Assembly (NCBI GenBank): GCA_030747575.1
Contig: JASLKI010000047.1
Location: 1 to 13,930, forward strand
DNA: 13,930 bases
Source of the DNA: Verrucomicrobiota bacterium
Lineage (GTDB): Bacteria > Verrucomicrobiota > Verrucomicrobiia > Limisphaerales > UBA1096
Direction of reading: 5' to 3'
The notes beneath the pieces were generated by a model, which saw only the letters and a program-made list of their open reading frames with translations, ran no database searches and was not told the DNA's origin. Both the position numbers and the translations under genes were made by a program. Position 1 is the first letter of the stretch, and the number at the start of each line of letters is the position of its first letter. Positions 1 to 8,613 of the stretch are shown here, in pieces.

Positions 1-769
<769 letters not shown>

Positions 770-779
770 TTTCAGTGAT

Positions 780-1742
780 TCAATCTTTTGAGGTCTTGGG
801 ATCGAGGGCGTCCCGGAGGCCGTCGCCGACGAAGTTGAAGGAAAAGAGCGTTATTGCAAACAGGGCGCCGGGGAAAACGAGCATCCACCACGCTTCGCGC
901 ATCCGGTCAGCTCCGTCCTTGATGAGCAGGCCCCACGACGGGGTCGGCGGCTGCACGCCCAGCCCGAGGAAACTGAGGAACGCCTCGAGCAGCATCACTG
1001 CAGGGATGGTCAGTGTCGTGTAAACGATGACTGGGCCAAGGATATTGGGCACCATGTGACGGAAAAGGATTCGGTGCGTCGGCAGACCAAGCGAGATGCA
1101 CGCCTCGATGAATTCCTGACGCCGCAAACTCATCACCTGGCCCCGGACGATGCGCGCCATCGTGAGCCACTCGACCGCGCCGATGGCGACGAAGAGCAGG
1201 AGCATGTTCCACTGGCCGGAGATGGAGAACTCGGAGCCGCGCTCTCGGAACCACTCGTCGATCGAGTCGCCGAGGTCTTTCGCGAATACCATGAGCAGAA
1301 TCACGAAGATGACGAACGGCAGCGAGTAGAGGATGTCCACGAGGCGCATCATCACGCTGTCGATCTTGCCACCGAAGTAACCGGAGATGGTGCCGTAGCC
1401 GATGCCGATGGTGAGGGAGACAAAGGTGGCGACCAGGCCGACCAACAGCGAGATTTGGCCGCCCTTGATGATGCGGCCAAGCTGGTCGCGGCCAAGGTGG
1501 TCGGTGCCAAGCGTGTACTCAGCACCGGGCGCTGTCAGTTTATCCTCGAGCACCGTGTTCGTGTAGTAATCGCCCTCGAGAAAAAACGGCCCCATGAACG
1601 ACAGGCCGGCGAGCAGCAGGATGAACACCCCGCCGGCGAGGGCCATCTTGTTTTTGCGCAGCCGATGCCACGCACCGACCCACAGCGACTCGCCTTTCTC
1701 GACGGTGTAAATTGGGCTTGGCTTGGGGGTGGTGTCGGTCAT
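780..1742 (-). CDS. oppC: Oligopeptide ABC transporter permease OppC
   Basis: Inner-membrane permease, 320 aa, pairing with OppB to form the peptide channel. A hydrophilic N-terminus is followed by a first membrane segment (about residues 33-54). The short segment LGTDHLGRDQLGR (78-90) is characteristic of OppC/DppC proteins. Further membrane segments lie around 95-120, 133-155, 180-197, 232-255 and 285-308. The EAA loop that contacts the ATPase is EFIEACISLGLPTHRILFRH (about 210-229). The start ATG at 1742 is three bases after the oppB stop, so the two are almost certainly co-transcribed and translationally coupled. Length is normal for the family (about 300 aa). The peptide importer assignment is firm; Opp versus Dpp is not resolved. 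Confidence 0.93.
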   Translation of the reverse strand: MTDTTPKPSPIYTVEKGESLWVGAWHRLRKNKMALAGGVFILLLAGLSFMGPFFLEGDYYTNTVLEDKLTAPGAEYTLGTDHLGRDQLGRIIKGGQISLLVGLVATFVSLTIGIGYGTISGYFGGKIDSVMMRLVDILYSLPFVIFVILLMVFAKDLGDSIDEWFRERGSEFSISGQWNMLLLFVAIGAVEWLTMARIVRGQVMSLRRQEFIEACISLGLPTHRILFRHMVPNILGPVIVYTTLTIPAVMLLEAFLSFLGLGVQPPTPSWGLLIKDGADRMREAWWMLVFPGALFAITLFSFNFVGDGLRDALDPKTSKD

Positions 1743-1745
1743 CGG

Positions 1746-2675
1746 CTAGTCGAACTTGAGCTTCGGGTTGAGGGTGACCTGAAGTATATCGACGATCAGG
1801 TTGAGGAGGATGATCAGCGTCGCGTAAAACATCACCACGCCTAGCACGAGCGTGTAGTCGCGGTTGAACGCGCTCTTGACGAAGTCTTGGCCAAGGCCGG
1901 GGATGGCAAAAATGGTTTCGATTACGAATGATCCGGCGATCAGACCCGCAACAGCTGGTCCCATGAAACTGATCACCGGCAGCAGTCCGCCGCGAAGCGA
2001 GTGTTTGAGGATGACCCGAAGGCCGGAGGCGCCCTTGGCCTTGGCCGTGCGGATGTAATCCTGCGTGAGGATATCAAGCATGCCGCCACGCGTGAGCCGC
2101 GAAATGTACGCTGCGTAAAAGAACCCAAGCGTTACCGACGGCAGCACCATGTCGTTGGCAAAAAACTGTTCGCCGCTGAACCCGCCCCAGCCGGTGGCCG
2201 GGAACCATCCGAGTTTCAGCGAGAAAACCAGCATGAGCAGCGGCCCCATTACGAATGTCGGCAGGCAAATGCCGATCATTGCCAGCGACGAGGGGATGTA
2301 GTCGATGTACGTGTTGGGGCGCAGCGAGGCGATGACTCCGAATAAAATACCCAAACCAAGCGCAATGCACATTGCGAAAAAGCCGAGCTTGGCCGACACG
2401 GGGAATTTTTGGCTGATGATCTCGCCGACGGTGCGGTTCGGGTACTTGAACGACTGCAGGGTGGGCAGGTGGGTGATGTACTGGATGAATTGCTTGTGCA
2501 GTGGTTGGTCGAGGTTGAACTGCTTGTTCAACAGTTCGCGAACCTCAGCGGTCACCTGTTTGTCCTCATCGAACGGCCCGCCCGGGGCCAGGCGGCACAT
2601 GAAAAACGTCATCGCGGCCACACAGAGCAATACCGGGATGGTTTCCAGTACACGGCGGAGGATGAACTTGAGCAT
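1746..2675 (-). CDS. oppB: Oligopeptide ABC transporter permease OppB
   Basis: Inner-membrane permease of 309 aa, the usual length for OppB/DppB. The N-terminus MLKFILRRVLETIPVLLCVA forms the typical first membrane segment with a positively charged start, and the following RLAPGGP is the family hallmark. Other membrane segments fall around residues 97-117, 130-152, 178-193, 232-255 and 276-299. The EAA loop is DYIRTAKAKGASGLRVILKH (206-225). Position in the operon: 36 bases after oppA and 3 bases before oppC. It forms the heterodimeric channel with OppC. Nothing looks broken. Confidence 0.94.
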   Translation of the reverse strand: MLKFILRRVLETIPVLLCVAAMTFFMCRLAPGGPFDEDKQVTAEVRELLNKQFNLDQPLHKQFIQYITHLPTLQSFKYPNRTVGEIISQKFPVSAKLGFFAMCIALGLGILFGVIASLRPNTYIDYIPSSLAMIGICLPTFVMGPLLMLVFSLKLGWFPATGWGGFSGEQFFANDMVLPSVTLGFFYAAYISRLTRGGMLDILTQDYIRTAKAKGASGLRVILKHSLRGGLLPVISFMGPAVAGLIAGSFVIETIFAIPGLGQDFVKSAFNRDYTLVLGVVMFYATLIILLNLIVDILQVTLNPKLKFD

Positions 2676-2711
2676 CAGGTCAGCACTTGGACAGGCGGGT
2701 GGGTGTCGGCG

Positions 2712-4340
2712 TTACTCCTCGGCCTTCACCTCGAGGTCAAGATGTTTCCACGGATGGTGGTCGAGCACGTTTGCGTGCCAGTTTTTGACGGCGGGATTCA
2801 GCGCGTACACGCGGGTGTAAATATATATAGGCAGAACCGGCATCTCGTCCATCAGGATTTCCTCCGCCTGTTGGAACAACTCCAGTCGGGCTTCAGGGTC
2901 CTGCGTGACAGCTGCCTTGCGGATCAGTGCGTCATAATCGTCCCGAGCCCAGCCGGTTTGATTTTGCTGACTCCACGAGGTCCACATGTCGAGGAAGGTG
3001 TTTGGGTCGGGGTAGTCGCCCGTCCAGCCGGCACGGCTGATCTGGTAGTCCATTTCACGCTGGCGATCGAGGTACACCTTCCATTCCTGGTTTTGCAGCG
3101 TGATGTTGATGTTCAGATTTTTCTTCCACATTTGCTGGATGGCCTCGGCGATGATGCGGTGTCCCTCGGTGGTGTTGTAGAGGAGTTCTAACGACGGGAA
3201 GCCCTTGCCGTCCGGATAGCCGGCCTCGGCGAGCAGTTGCCTTGCTTTCTCGACGTTTTCCTCGATTCGCGCCCTGGCGGTATAGCCAGCGACGCCTGGT
3301 GGCGTGAAAAACAGTGCCGGCATCTGTTCTCCCTTGGTCACGTTTTCCGTGATGCTGCTTCGATCAAGTGCCATCGCCAGGGCCTTGCGGACACGGATGT
3401 CATCACACGGTTTCTTCGTGACGTTGAACCGGTAAAAGTACGAGGCCAAGTGCGGCTTGATTCGTAGCTCGTCGGGGTGCTCCTTCTTATAGGTGGCGAT
3501 CTTGTCGATGTGCAGGCTGTAGATGTTGTGCAGTTGCCCGCCGCGAAAGGCGTTTTCCTGCGTGGTCTCCAGCTCGATGGGATAAAAGTGGATCTCGTCC
3601 AGCTTGGTCGTCGCGGCGTCCCAGTAATCGGGGTTCTTCTCCACGACAATCTTCCGGCCAAGCTTCCATGATTTCAGCTTGAAGGCGCCATTGCTGACGA
3701 AATTCTCCGGCTTGGTCCAGCCGCTGCCGCGCCGGGTCAGTCCATCGTGTTTCGCAACCGTCGCAATGTGCACCGGAAACCAGGTGTAATGATTGAGCAG
3801 TGAAAGAAAGTAGGGAGTGGGGGCGTTGAGCGTGATCTCCAGCGTCCGCTCGTCGATTGCCTTGACGCCGACCTGCGAGAAGTCCTTGAACTTGCCCAAG
3901 CTGTAATCCTCCGCGCCCTTCATCACGAACAACATGTAGGAATACTTCGAGGCCAGCGCCGGCGTGAGGATGCGCTTGTACGACTGCACAAAGTCGTCTG
4001 CCGTGACAAGGTCACCGTTTGTCCACTTGGCGTTGCCTCGCAGGTGAAACGTGTACACCATGCCGTCATCGGAAACCTCCCACCTCTCCGCCGTGCCCGG
4101 CACCGGATGAAGATCAACCGGGTCTTCCGCGACCAACCCCTCCGTCAATGCAACGATGATGTGATGCTCCGGCACGCCGGTGACCACGTGCGGATCGATA
4201 TCCTCCGGCTCGGTGCCAACCGTAATATTCAGCACCTTGTTATGTGCGCCTTGATCGACCGGCTTGTTGCCGGGGCCGCAACCAGCCAGGACGCCGGCCA
4301 ACAAGCTGATCGCGCCACCGGTGAGGAATCGATTTGTCAT
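2712..4340 (-). CDS. oppA: Peptide ABC transporter substrate-binding lipoprotein OppA (SBP family 5)
   Basis: Periplasmic, lipid-anchored peptide-binding protein of 542 aa, first gene of the importer operon. The chosen ATG at 4340 gives a lipoprotein signal MTNRFLTGGAISLLAGVLAGC: short basic start, hydrophobic core, lipobox LAGC with the modified cysteine at residue 21. An in-frame ATG at 4400 would put 20 extra residues before the signal and is rejected. The mature part has SBP_bac_5 features: LNITVGTEPEDIDPH near the start, GLVAEDP, AERWEVSDDGMVYTFHLR, and a C-terminal region with EEILMDEMPVLPIYIYTR. No Shine-Dalgarno is evident before 4340. The gene is divergent from the pterin dehydratase, and the promoter should lie in 4341-4508. 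Ligand specificity is unknown; oligopeptides are the best guess from the operon. Confidence 0.93.
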   Translation of the reverse strand: MTNRFLTGGAISLLAGVLAGCGPGNKPVDQGAHNKVLNITVGTEPEDIDPHVVTGVPEHHIIVALTEGLVAEDPVDLHPVPGTAERWEVSDDGMVYTFHLRGNAKWTNGDLVTADDFVQSYKRILTPALASKYSYMLFVMKGAEDYSLGKFKDFSQVGVKAIDERTLEITLNAPTPYFLSLLNHYTWFPVHIATVAKHDGLTRRGSGWTKPENFVSNGAFKLKSWKLGRKIVVEKNPDYWDAATTKLDEIHFYPIELETTQENAFRGGQLHNIYSLHIDKIATYKKEHPDELRIKPHLASYFYRFNVTKKPCDDIRVRKALAMALDRSSITENVTKGEQMPALFFTPPGVAGYTARARIEENVEKARQLLAEAGYPDGKGFPSLELLYNTTEGHRIIAEAIQQMWKKNLNINITLQNQEWKVYLDRQREMDYQISRAGWTGDYPDPNTFLDMWTSWSQQNQTGWARDDYDALIRKAAVTQDPEARLELFQQAEEILMDEMPVLPIYIYTRVYALNPAVKNWHANVLDHHPWKHLDLEVKAEE

Positions 4341-4368
4341 TTCTGGGAAATATTTTGGGTTATGCCGG

Positions 4369-4437
4369 CCAAGCCCTTGGCTAAGCGAAACGCCAGACAC
4401 CCTTGCCGCTTGGGCAGGCGAAAGTCAATGCACTTGG
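4369..4437. repeat. Cluster of GCTTGG/CCAAGC words between oppA and the pterin dehydratase
   Basis: Within about 70 bases of the divergent intergenic region are CCAAGCCCTTGG (4369-4380, an interrupted palindrome), GCTTGG (4408-4413) and CTTGG (4433-4437). The same word is scattered through the whole window. The rest of the intergenic region (4341-4508) holds no gene I can support. A TTGACT hexamer on the minus strand lies about 90 bases before oppA but has no good -10 partner. Confidence 0.6.
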
Positions 4438-4508
4438 CGTGCCCGAGGCATTGTCGGGTATTGAAATAAACCCTCAATATGCGGACACTCCGCCAGTTAC
4501 TTGGAAGC

Positions 4509-4805
4509 ATGAGCGAACCACTCAGCGAAAACCAAATCCATGAAGCGCTGGCTAGCCTCCCCGGTTGGGCATTTGCCGATGACACAATCAGCAAAACCTA
4601 CCGGTTCGGCAGCTTTACAGAAGCCATCGGCTTTATTACTGAAATGGGCTTTGCCTGCGAGAGGGCTAATCACCATCCGGAGCTCACCAACGTGTACAGC
4701 ACCGTCACCATACGCCTCAACACCCATGATGCCGGGGGTAAAGTGACCGAAAAAGACATTGATTTGGCCGGGGAGATGGAAAAACTGGCCACAAAAAGAG
4801 GCTGA
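4509..4805 (+). CDS. 4a-hydroxytetrahydrobiopterin dehydratase (pterin-4a-carbinolamine dehydratase, PCD/DCoH family)
   Basis: Small cytoplasmic enzyme, 98 aa, that dehydrates 4a-hydroxytetrahydropterin so the cofactor of aromatic amino acid hydroxylases can be recycled. The family signature is clear: ERANHHPELTNVYSTVTIRL (51-70), with the active-site pair His55-His56 and Pro57, followed by NTHDAGGKVTEKDIDLA (71-87), where His73 is the third conserved histidine. LPGW near residue 17 is also typical. The start at 4509 (MSEPL) gives the usual length; an in-frame ATG at 4479 would add ten residues and cannot be excluded, and neither has an ideal ribosome site. No phenylalanine hydroxylase gene is in the window, so the partner is unknown. 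A housekeeping role in pterin or molybdopterin metabolism is possible. Confidence 0.9.
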   Translation: MSEPLSENQIHEALASLPGWAFADDTISKTYRFGSFTEAIGFITEMGFACERANHHPELTNVYSTVTIRLNTHDAGGKVTEKDIDLAGEMEKLATKRG

Positions 4806-4807
4806 GA

Positions 4808-4840
4808 GGCAACGATTTAGGTTGCCATTACCCTTTTTTT
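4808..4840 (+). terminator. Candidate weak terminator after the pterin dehydratase
   Basis: GGCAAC (4808-4813) and GTTGCC (4821-4826) form a 6-bp stem with a 7-base loop three bases after the stop codon. Seven T residues follow at 4834-4840. The gap between stem and T-run is longer than in a standard intrinsic terminator, so efficiency is doubtful. Confidence 0.45.
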
Positions 4841-4916
4841 AAGCCAAATAAGGCCCGTGCGACAGCCACTTGGCGGGTGTGTTCAAAAAGAAATGAAAAA
4901 AGTTGCAAAAAAGGGG

Positions 4917-4945
4917 TTGACGCCCCGCAATGTCTCTGGCAAATT
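4917..4945 (+). promoter_or_regulatory. Candidate sigma-70-type promoter for the secreted repeat protein
   Basis: TTGACG (4917-4922) is followed after 17 bases by CAAATT (4940-4945), preceded by an A-rich stretch that could act as an UP element. The predicted transcript would begin about 25 bases before the ATG at 4977. The -35 is good and the -10 weak. The location, just upstream of a gene starting a new plus-strand unit, supports it. Confidence 0.4.
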
Positions 4946-4976
4946 CGCTGCGCATACGGAAACCATTCCAAATAAA

Positions 4977-5618
4977 ATGAGAACTAAAGCACTAATACTA
5001 ACAGCATTTGTCGGCGCATTGGGAATCGCTGGAGCTTCGGCTCAAGTCTATTCTGTCAATGCGGTGGGATACGTCAACAAGAGCATCCCGACGGGATTCT
5101 CAATCGTTGCTAATCCCCTTAATAATGGCGGAAACAAAGTTTCTGACGTTTTTGGTGCCAATCCTGGCTCACTGACCGTTTATCGTTTCGGCGATGCCGG
5201 TTTCTCCATCAACTCCTACGACACTGACTTTGAAGAGTGGGATGACGGCGATGCCGCGGTTGCTCCGGGAGAAGGTTTCTTCGTCCTGAACAGCGGTGGC
5301 GCAGCAGTGAACATTACCTTCGTGGGTGAGGTTCCTCAGGGTGATCTTAGCAATGGACTGCCTCAGGGTTTCTCCATTCGCAGTTCGCAAGTTCCGCAGG
5401 AGGGCAAACTGGATGTTGATCTGGGCTTCCCGACCGATGAGGCCGTGACGGTCTATCAGTTTGGTGCAGCCGGTTACACCATCAGTTCCTACGATTCGGA
5501 CTTCGAGGAGTGGGATACCGACAGCACACAAGGCCCGGTAGTGGGTGTTGCAGAGGGATTCTGGGTTCTGCGTAACAGCGCCACGAACTGGACTCGCTCA
5601 TTCAGCACCTCTGAATAA
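4977..5618 (+). CDS. Secreted protein with two internal repeats, Verrucomicrobiota type, function unknown
   Basis: Protein of 213 aa with a Sec signal peptide (MRTKALILTAFVGALGIAGA, then SAQ, cleavage probably after residue 22). The mature start VYSVNAVGYVN recurs in many secreted Verrucomicrobiota proteins of unknown role, as far as I recall. The body is a tandem duplication: residues about 39-116 and 129-208 both run GFSI, then TVY.F..AG..I.SYD.DFEEWD, then a G.AEGF/GEGF..L segment. I see no catalytic motif, lipobox or PEP-CTERM tail. The start at 4977 puts the signal peptide at the N-terminus; in-frame ATGs at 4857 and 4893 would bury it. The Shine-Dalgarno is poor. It lies 44 bases upstream of the PEP-CTERM gene and may be co-transcribed. 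The sequence suggests a beta-rich surface or periplasmic protein; no function is assigned. Confidence 0.85.
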   Translation: MRTKALILTAFVGALGIAGASAQVYSVNAVGYVNKSIPTGFSIVANPLNNGGNKVSDVFGANPGSLTVYRFGDAGFSINSYDTDFEEWDDGDAAVAPGEGFFVLNSGGAAVNITFVGEVPQGDLSNGLPQGFSIRSSQVPQEGKLDVDLGFPTDEAVTVYQFGAAGYTISSYDSDFEEWDTDSTQGPVVGVAEGFWVLRNSATNWTRSFSTSE

Positions 5619-5662
5619 TCCGTTTAATAATTTTTGGTACACTAACCAAACTAAGGAAAAAA

Positions 5663-6163
5663 ATGAAAAAATTAGTACTATTATTGGCATGCACGGTGAT
5701 CGCTACCTCCGCCTTCGCGCAAGGTACAATCAACTTCACCAACATGAAGCCCAGCAAGCAGATCATTAATGATGCTTCTGGCGCTAAGCTTGAAGGCGGT
5801 TTTGCCCAGTTGTATGCTGGCACATCTGCTGACAGCTTGTCCGCAGTTGGCAGCCCGGTTGCCTTCTACACAGGCACCAAGGCTGGCTACTTCAAGGGTG
5901 GTGTTGTTGATGCTGGATTCAACGGTGCTGGCTTCTTTCAGGTGGTAGCTTGGAAGGGTGCTGACACGTTTGCAGCAGCAACAGAGTCAGGCATGTCAAA
6001 TGTGATCGGCCTGACCCCTGGCGATTCAACCGCGAGCCCTCCGGGTTTGCCGGCTGACTTGGCTGGTTTGGAAGCTTTCAGCCTCACGGTGATTCCCGAG
6101 CCGGGCACCATCGCGTTGGCTGTTTTGGGACTGGCAGCATTCTTTGTGCGCCGTCGCAAATAA
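5663..6163 (+). CDS. Small PEP-CTERM sorting domain protein
   Basis: Exported protein of 166 aa. The N-terminal signal peptide MKKLVLLLACTVIATSAFAQ probably cleaves after AFA (residue 19). The C-terminus is a textbook PEP-CTERM signal: PEP at 145-147, a hydrophobic segment (149-162) and a basic end RRRK (163-166). This signal is recognised by exosortase (EpsH/XrtA family), which anchors or releases the protein during export, often together with exopolysaccharide production. The middle (20-143) is Gly/Ala-rich with no recognised catalytic motif. AAGGA lies about seven bases before the ATG, one of the better ribosome sites in the window. No exosortase gene is present here, so it must be elsewhere in the genome. 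Confidence 0.88.
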   Translation: MKKLVLLLACTVIATSAFAQGTINFTNMKPSKQIINDASGAKLEGGFAQLYAGTSADSLSAVGSPVAFYTGTKAGYFKGGVVDAGFNGAGFFQVVAWKGADTFAAATESGMSNVIGLTPGDSTASPPGLPADLAGLEAFSLTVIPEPGTIALAVLGLAAFFVRRRK

Positions 6164-6183
6164 TTAGTTGGTGTGTTCTCATT

Positions 6184-6211
6184 AAGCCGCCCGCAAGGGC
6201 GGCTTTTTTTT
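6184..6211 (+). terminator. Intrinsic terminator after the PEP-CTERM gene
   Basis: AAGCCGCCC (6184-6192), GCAA loop (6193-6196) and GGGCGGCTT (6197-6205) make a 9-bp stem, followed by a run of T to 6211. It is strong on the plus strand. On the minus strand the trailing bases are not a U-run, so it should not be an efficient terminator for the converging HAD gene. Confidence 0.9.
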
Positions 6212-6232
6212 GTGCCCAGCAGCAGTAAGAGA

Positions 6233-6883
6233 TCAGTTGAAGAGCGTGTCGCCGATGCCGGCATAATCGGTGAAAATCTGACCCGCTCCCGCTTGGGCAA
6301 GCGCTTTCGCCTCGAACGTGTTCGCGATCGCCAAAACCGTCATGCCTGCCGCGTTGGCCGCCTGAATCCCGGAAACGGTGTCTTCAATCACACAGCACTT
6401 GGTAGGTTCAACGCCCAGACGCTTGGCCGCCAGCAGGAAGATGTCGGGGGCGGGCTTGGGTTGCTCCACATCCTCTGAACTGACGGTGCACTGGAAATAA
6501 TGGCTCAAGTCGCGCATCGCCAATACTTCGTCAATGATGCGATGCGCGGAGCCGGAGCCAACCGCAAGCGGAAACCGATTGGCCAGGCGCTGCACCAGCT
6601 CCGTCACACCATTGAAGATGGGCTGCTTGTCGCGAAGCATTTGAACCAGCCGTTCCTCCCTGAGTCCGAGGAGTTCCTCGAGGGGTTGCGGGGGATGATG
6701 CTTTTCGATGAAGGTCTCCCAAAGGACGCGGTCGGATCGGCCGTAAAAATCGGGAAAGTGGATACCGTGATTGTCCTTGTAACCCATCTCCTTCCAGAGT
6801 TCCAAAAACGACATTTCATGAATCGGCTCGCTGTCGACGATCACGCCGTCCATGTCGAAAATTACCGCGTCGAACCGACTCAT
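6233..6883 (-). CDS. HAD-superfamily sugar-phosphate phosphatase / beta-phosphoglucomutase-like protein
   Basis: Cytoplasmic HAD subfamily IA protein, 216 aa. Motif I is FDMDGVIVDSEP (9-20) with nucleophile Asp10 and acid/base Asp12; motif II is in VGSGSAH (108-114); motif III Lys is in QPKPAPDIF (141-149); motif IV is VIEDTVSGIQAA (165-176). The helical cap lies about 20-85. The chosen ATG at 6883 has GGGAGAGG just upstream, a good ribosome site; the in-frame ATG at 6916 would overlap the ribulokinase gene and adds ten untypical residues. It starts 22 bases after the ribulokinase stop, so the two are probably one operon, suggesting a substrate among pentose or polyol phosphates. The exact reaction (phosphatase or mutase) cannot be told from sequence. 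Confidence 0.88.
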   Translation of the reverse strand: MSRFDAVIFDMDGVIVDSEPIHEMSFLELWKEMGYKDNHGIHFPDFYGRSDRVLWETFIEKHHPPQPLEELLGLREERLVQMLRDKQPIFNGVTELVQRLANRFPLAVGSGSAHRIIDEVLAMRDLSHYFQCTVSSEDVEQPKPAPDIFLLAAKRLGVEPTKCCVIEDTVSGIQAANAAGMTVLAIANTFEAKALAQAGAGQIFTDYAGIGDTLFN

Positions 6884-6905
6884 TTCCTCTCCCGATATAT
6901 TGGGT

Positions 6906-8600
6906 TTAATGGCCAAGTGCTTGGTTTCGGAGTTTTTTGAGCACCTTCATGCTGCTGTTCGGATCGCGACCAAACTGGTCATGTAGCCTGTTGTATTCCC
7001 GGTAAAGCTGATCGTAGACTTTTTTGTTCTTTGAATTCGGCCGGTAAATTTTTCGCCGCACTCGTGCCATCTTTTTGGCCGCTTGGCCAATGTCCCTGTA
7101 AACACCGGCTGCCACCGCCCCATACATCGCGGCTCCAAGCGCGCTGGCCTGCTCACTGGCAGCAATCTTGATTGGCCTCCCGGTGACGTCGGAATAAATC
7201 TGGAGCATCAGTGGATTCTTTATAGCCAACCCGCCGCAGGCATAAAGTTCATCGATCGTAACTCCCTGCGACGTGAACGCCTCGATGATCTGCCGCGTCC
7301 CGAATGCCGTTGCCTCAAGCAATGTCCGGTAAATCTCATACGGCCGCGTGGCCAGGGTTTGGCCCACCAACAAACCGCTCAAGTCAGCATCGACCAGCAC
7401 CGAGCGGTTTCCGTTCCACCAATCCAGCGCGAGCAGGCCGCTTTCGGCAGGCTTGAGCCTGGCTGCCTGCGTCTCAAGGTATTGGTAAATGTCCTGCTTG
7501 GCTTTCTTTGCGGCTTGGCCAAGCTCCGCCGGGATACCGTTTTGCACGTACCAGGCGAAGACATCGCCCACCCCCGATTGCCCCGCCTCGTAGCCCCAGA
7601 AGCCGGGAATCACCCCGTCCTGCACCACGCCGCAAATGCCCTCCACCGGTTTTTCGCGCTTGGCGGCGAGCAGATGGCAGGTGCTGGTGCCCATGATCAT
7701 AACGAGTTTGCCGGCATCGGTGACCGTGCAGGCAGGCACGGCGGCGTGGGCGTCGATGTTGGCTGCGGCGATCGGGGTGCCGGCGGCAAGTCCCATCGCC
7801 TTTGCCATTTTTGGAGTTAACCCACCGGCGTTGTCACCTAGTTCAATAATCTCGCTGTCCAACTTTTCTGCGACGACATTGGCCATCCTGGCATCCAACG
7901 ACTTGAAGAATGCCTTTCCGGGATAGGTCCAGCCACCGCGCTTGGCCCGGCTTACGCGCATGGCCTTGAAGCCGGCGGCGGATAGGCAGCGTTTCTCCCT
8001 GCCTGTGAGCTGCCACACGAGCCAGTCGCCGGCCTCGACGAAGCGTTTAGCGGCATCGTACACCCCGGGCGCCTCCCGGACGGTCTCGAGCATCTTGGCA
8101 AAAAACCACTCACTCGAGTATTTGCCGCCATAAGCGGTGATGAAATCCTCCTTTCGCCGCGAGCCGACCTCGTTGATGCGGTTGGCTTCCGGCTGGGCGG
8201 CGTGATGCTTCCACAGTTTCACCCAGGCGTGCGGATTGTTGCGCCACTTTTTGAGCGAGCAAAGCGGCGCGCCATCGGCAAGCGTCGGCAGCATGGTGCA
8301 ACTGGTGAAGTCCACCCCGATGCCTAGCACCTGCTCCGGCTTGGCCTTGGCCAGTCGCATCACTCGCGGCACAGCTTTTCTTAAAACCTCGATGTAATCA
8401 GCCGGATCCTGCAGTGCCGTGAGGGGCTTGAGCCGCTTTTTGCTGCCGGGAAGCGACTCCTCGATCACGGCGTTTTTGTAATTATGATCGGCCCAGGCCA
8501 CTTCCTCGCCCGTATTGGCATTCACCAGCAACGCCCGGCCGGAGAGGGTCCCGAAATCGATGCCCAGCACGTAGCACGCTTTTTTGTTTCCGGATTTCAC
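6906..8600 (-). CDS. araB: Ribulokinase, AraB type (FGGY carbohydrate kinase family)
   Basis: ATP-dependent kinase of 564 aa that phosphorylates ribulose (usually L-ribulose to L-ribulose 5-phosphate). N-terminal phosphate-binding segment GIDFGTLSGRALL (13-25), second strand GIGVDFTS (93-100), catalytic base Asp283 in NIDAHAAVPA, GTSTCHLL (304-311), GYEAGQSGVGDVFAW (336-350), and the FGGY C-terminal signature ELYACGGLAIKNPLMLQIYS (451-470). These match AraB more closely than xylulokinase or glycerol kinase. I place the start at the GTG at 8600 (VKSGNKKACYVLGIDFG); the open frame continues to an ATG at 8801, but that adds 67 unrelated residues and would run into the divergent hydrolase gene. 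No Shine-Dalgarno is seen. The GCTTGGCCAAGC word at 7513-7524 encodes part of ELGQAAKKAK. No isomerase or epimerase gene is nearby. Confidence 0.92.
   Translation of the reverse strand: MKSGNKKACYVLGIDFGTLSGRALLVNANTGEEVAWADHNYKNAVIEESLPGSKKRLKPLTALQDPADYIEVLRKAVPRVMRLAKAKPEQVLGIGVDFTSCTMLPTLADGAPLCSLKKWRNNPHAWVKLWKHHAAQPEANRINEVGSRRKEDFITAYGGKYSSEWFFAKMLETVREAPGVYDAAKRFVEAGDWLVWQLTGREKRCLSAAGFKAMRVSRAKRGGWTYPGKAFFKSLDARMANVVAEKLDSEIIELGDNAGGLTPKMAKAMGLAAGTPIAAANIDAHAAVPACTVTDAGKLVMIMGTSTCHLLAAKREKPVEGICGVVQDGVIPGFWGYEAGQSGVGDVFAWYVQNGIPAELGQAAKKAKQDIYQYLETQAARLKPAESGLLALDWWNGNRSVLVDADLSGLLVGQTLATRPYEIYRTLLEATAFGTRQIIEAFTSQGVTIDELYACGGLAIKNPLMLQIYSDVTGRPIKIAASEQASALGAAMYGAVAAGVYRDIGQAAKKMARVRRKIYRPNSKNKKVYDQLYREYNRLHDQFGRDPNSSMKVLKKLRNQALGH
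7513..7524. repeat. Palindrome GCTTGGCCAAGC inside the ribulokinase gene
   Basis: A perfect 12-base palindrome, the full form of the word that is over-represented in this window. It lies in a part of the kinase (about residues 359-363) rich in Ala and Lys, probably a surface helix tolerant to change. Confidence 0.6.
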
Positions 8601-8613
8601 GGCGCGGATTCTG

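Noticed and set aside
1056..1844. Long plus-strand open frame opposite oppC
   Set aside because: The translated product is Asp/His/Arg-rich with no domain, as expected for the antisense shadow of a GC-rich gene; oppC on the other strand is unambiguous.
2409..3191. Long plus-strand open frame opposite oppB and oppA
   Set aside because: It spans the junction of two certain minus-strand genes and shows no recognisable domain or ribosome site.
4341..4400. OppA start at 4400
   Set aside because: It would move the lipoprotein signal peptide 20 residues inward; the ATG at 4340 gives a correct lipobox spacing.
4400..4440. TTGACT on the minus strand as the oppA -35 element
   Set aside because: No -10-like hexamer is found at 16-18 bases, and the spacing to the gene is long.
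4857..4976. N-terminal extension of the secreted repeat protein from the ATG at 4857 or 4893
   Set aside because: It would place 28-40 residues ahead of a clear signal peptide and cover the likely promoter; the ATG at 4977 is better.
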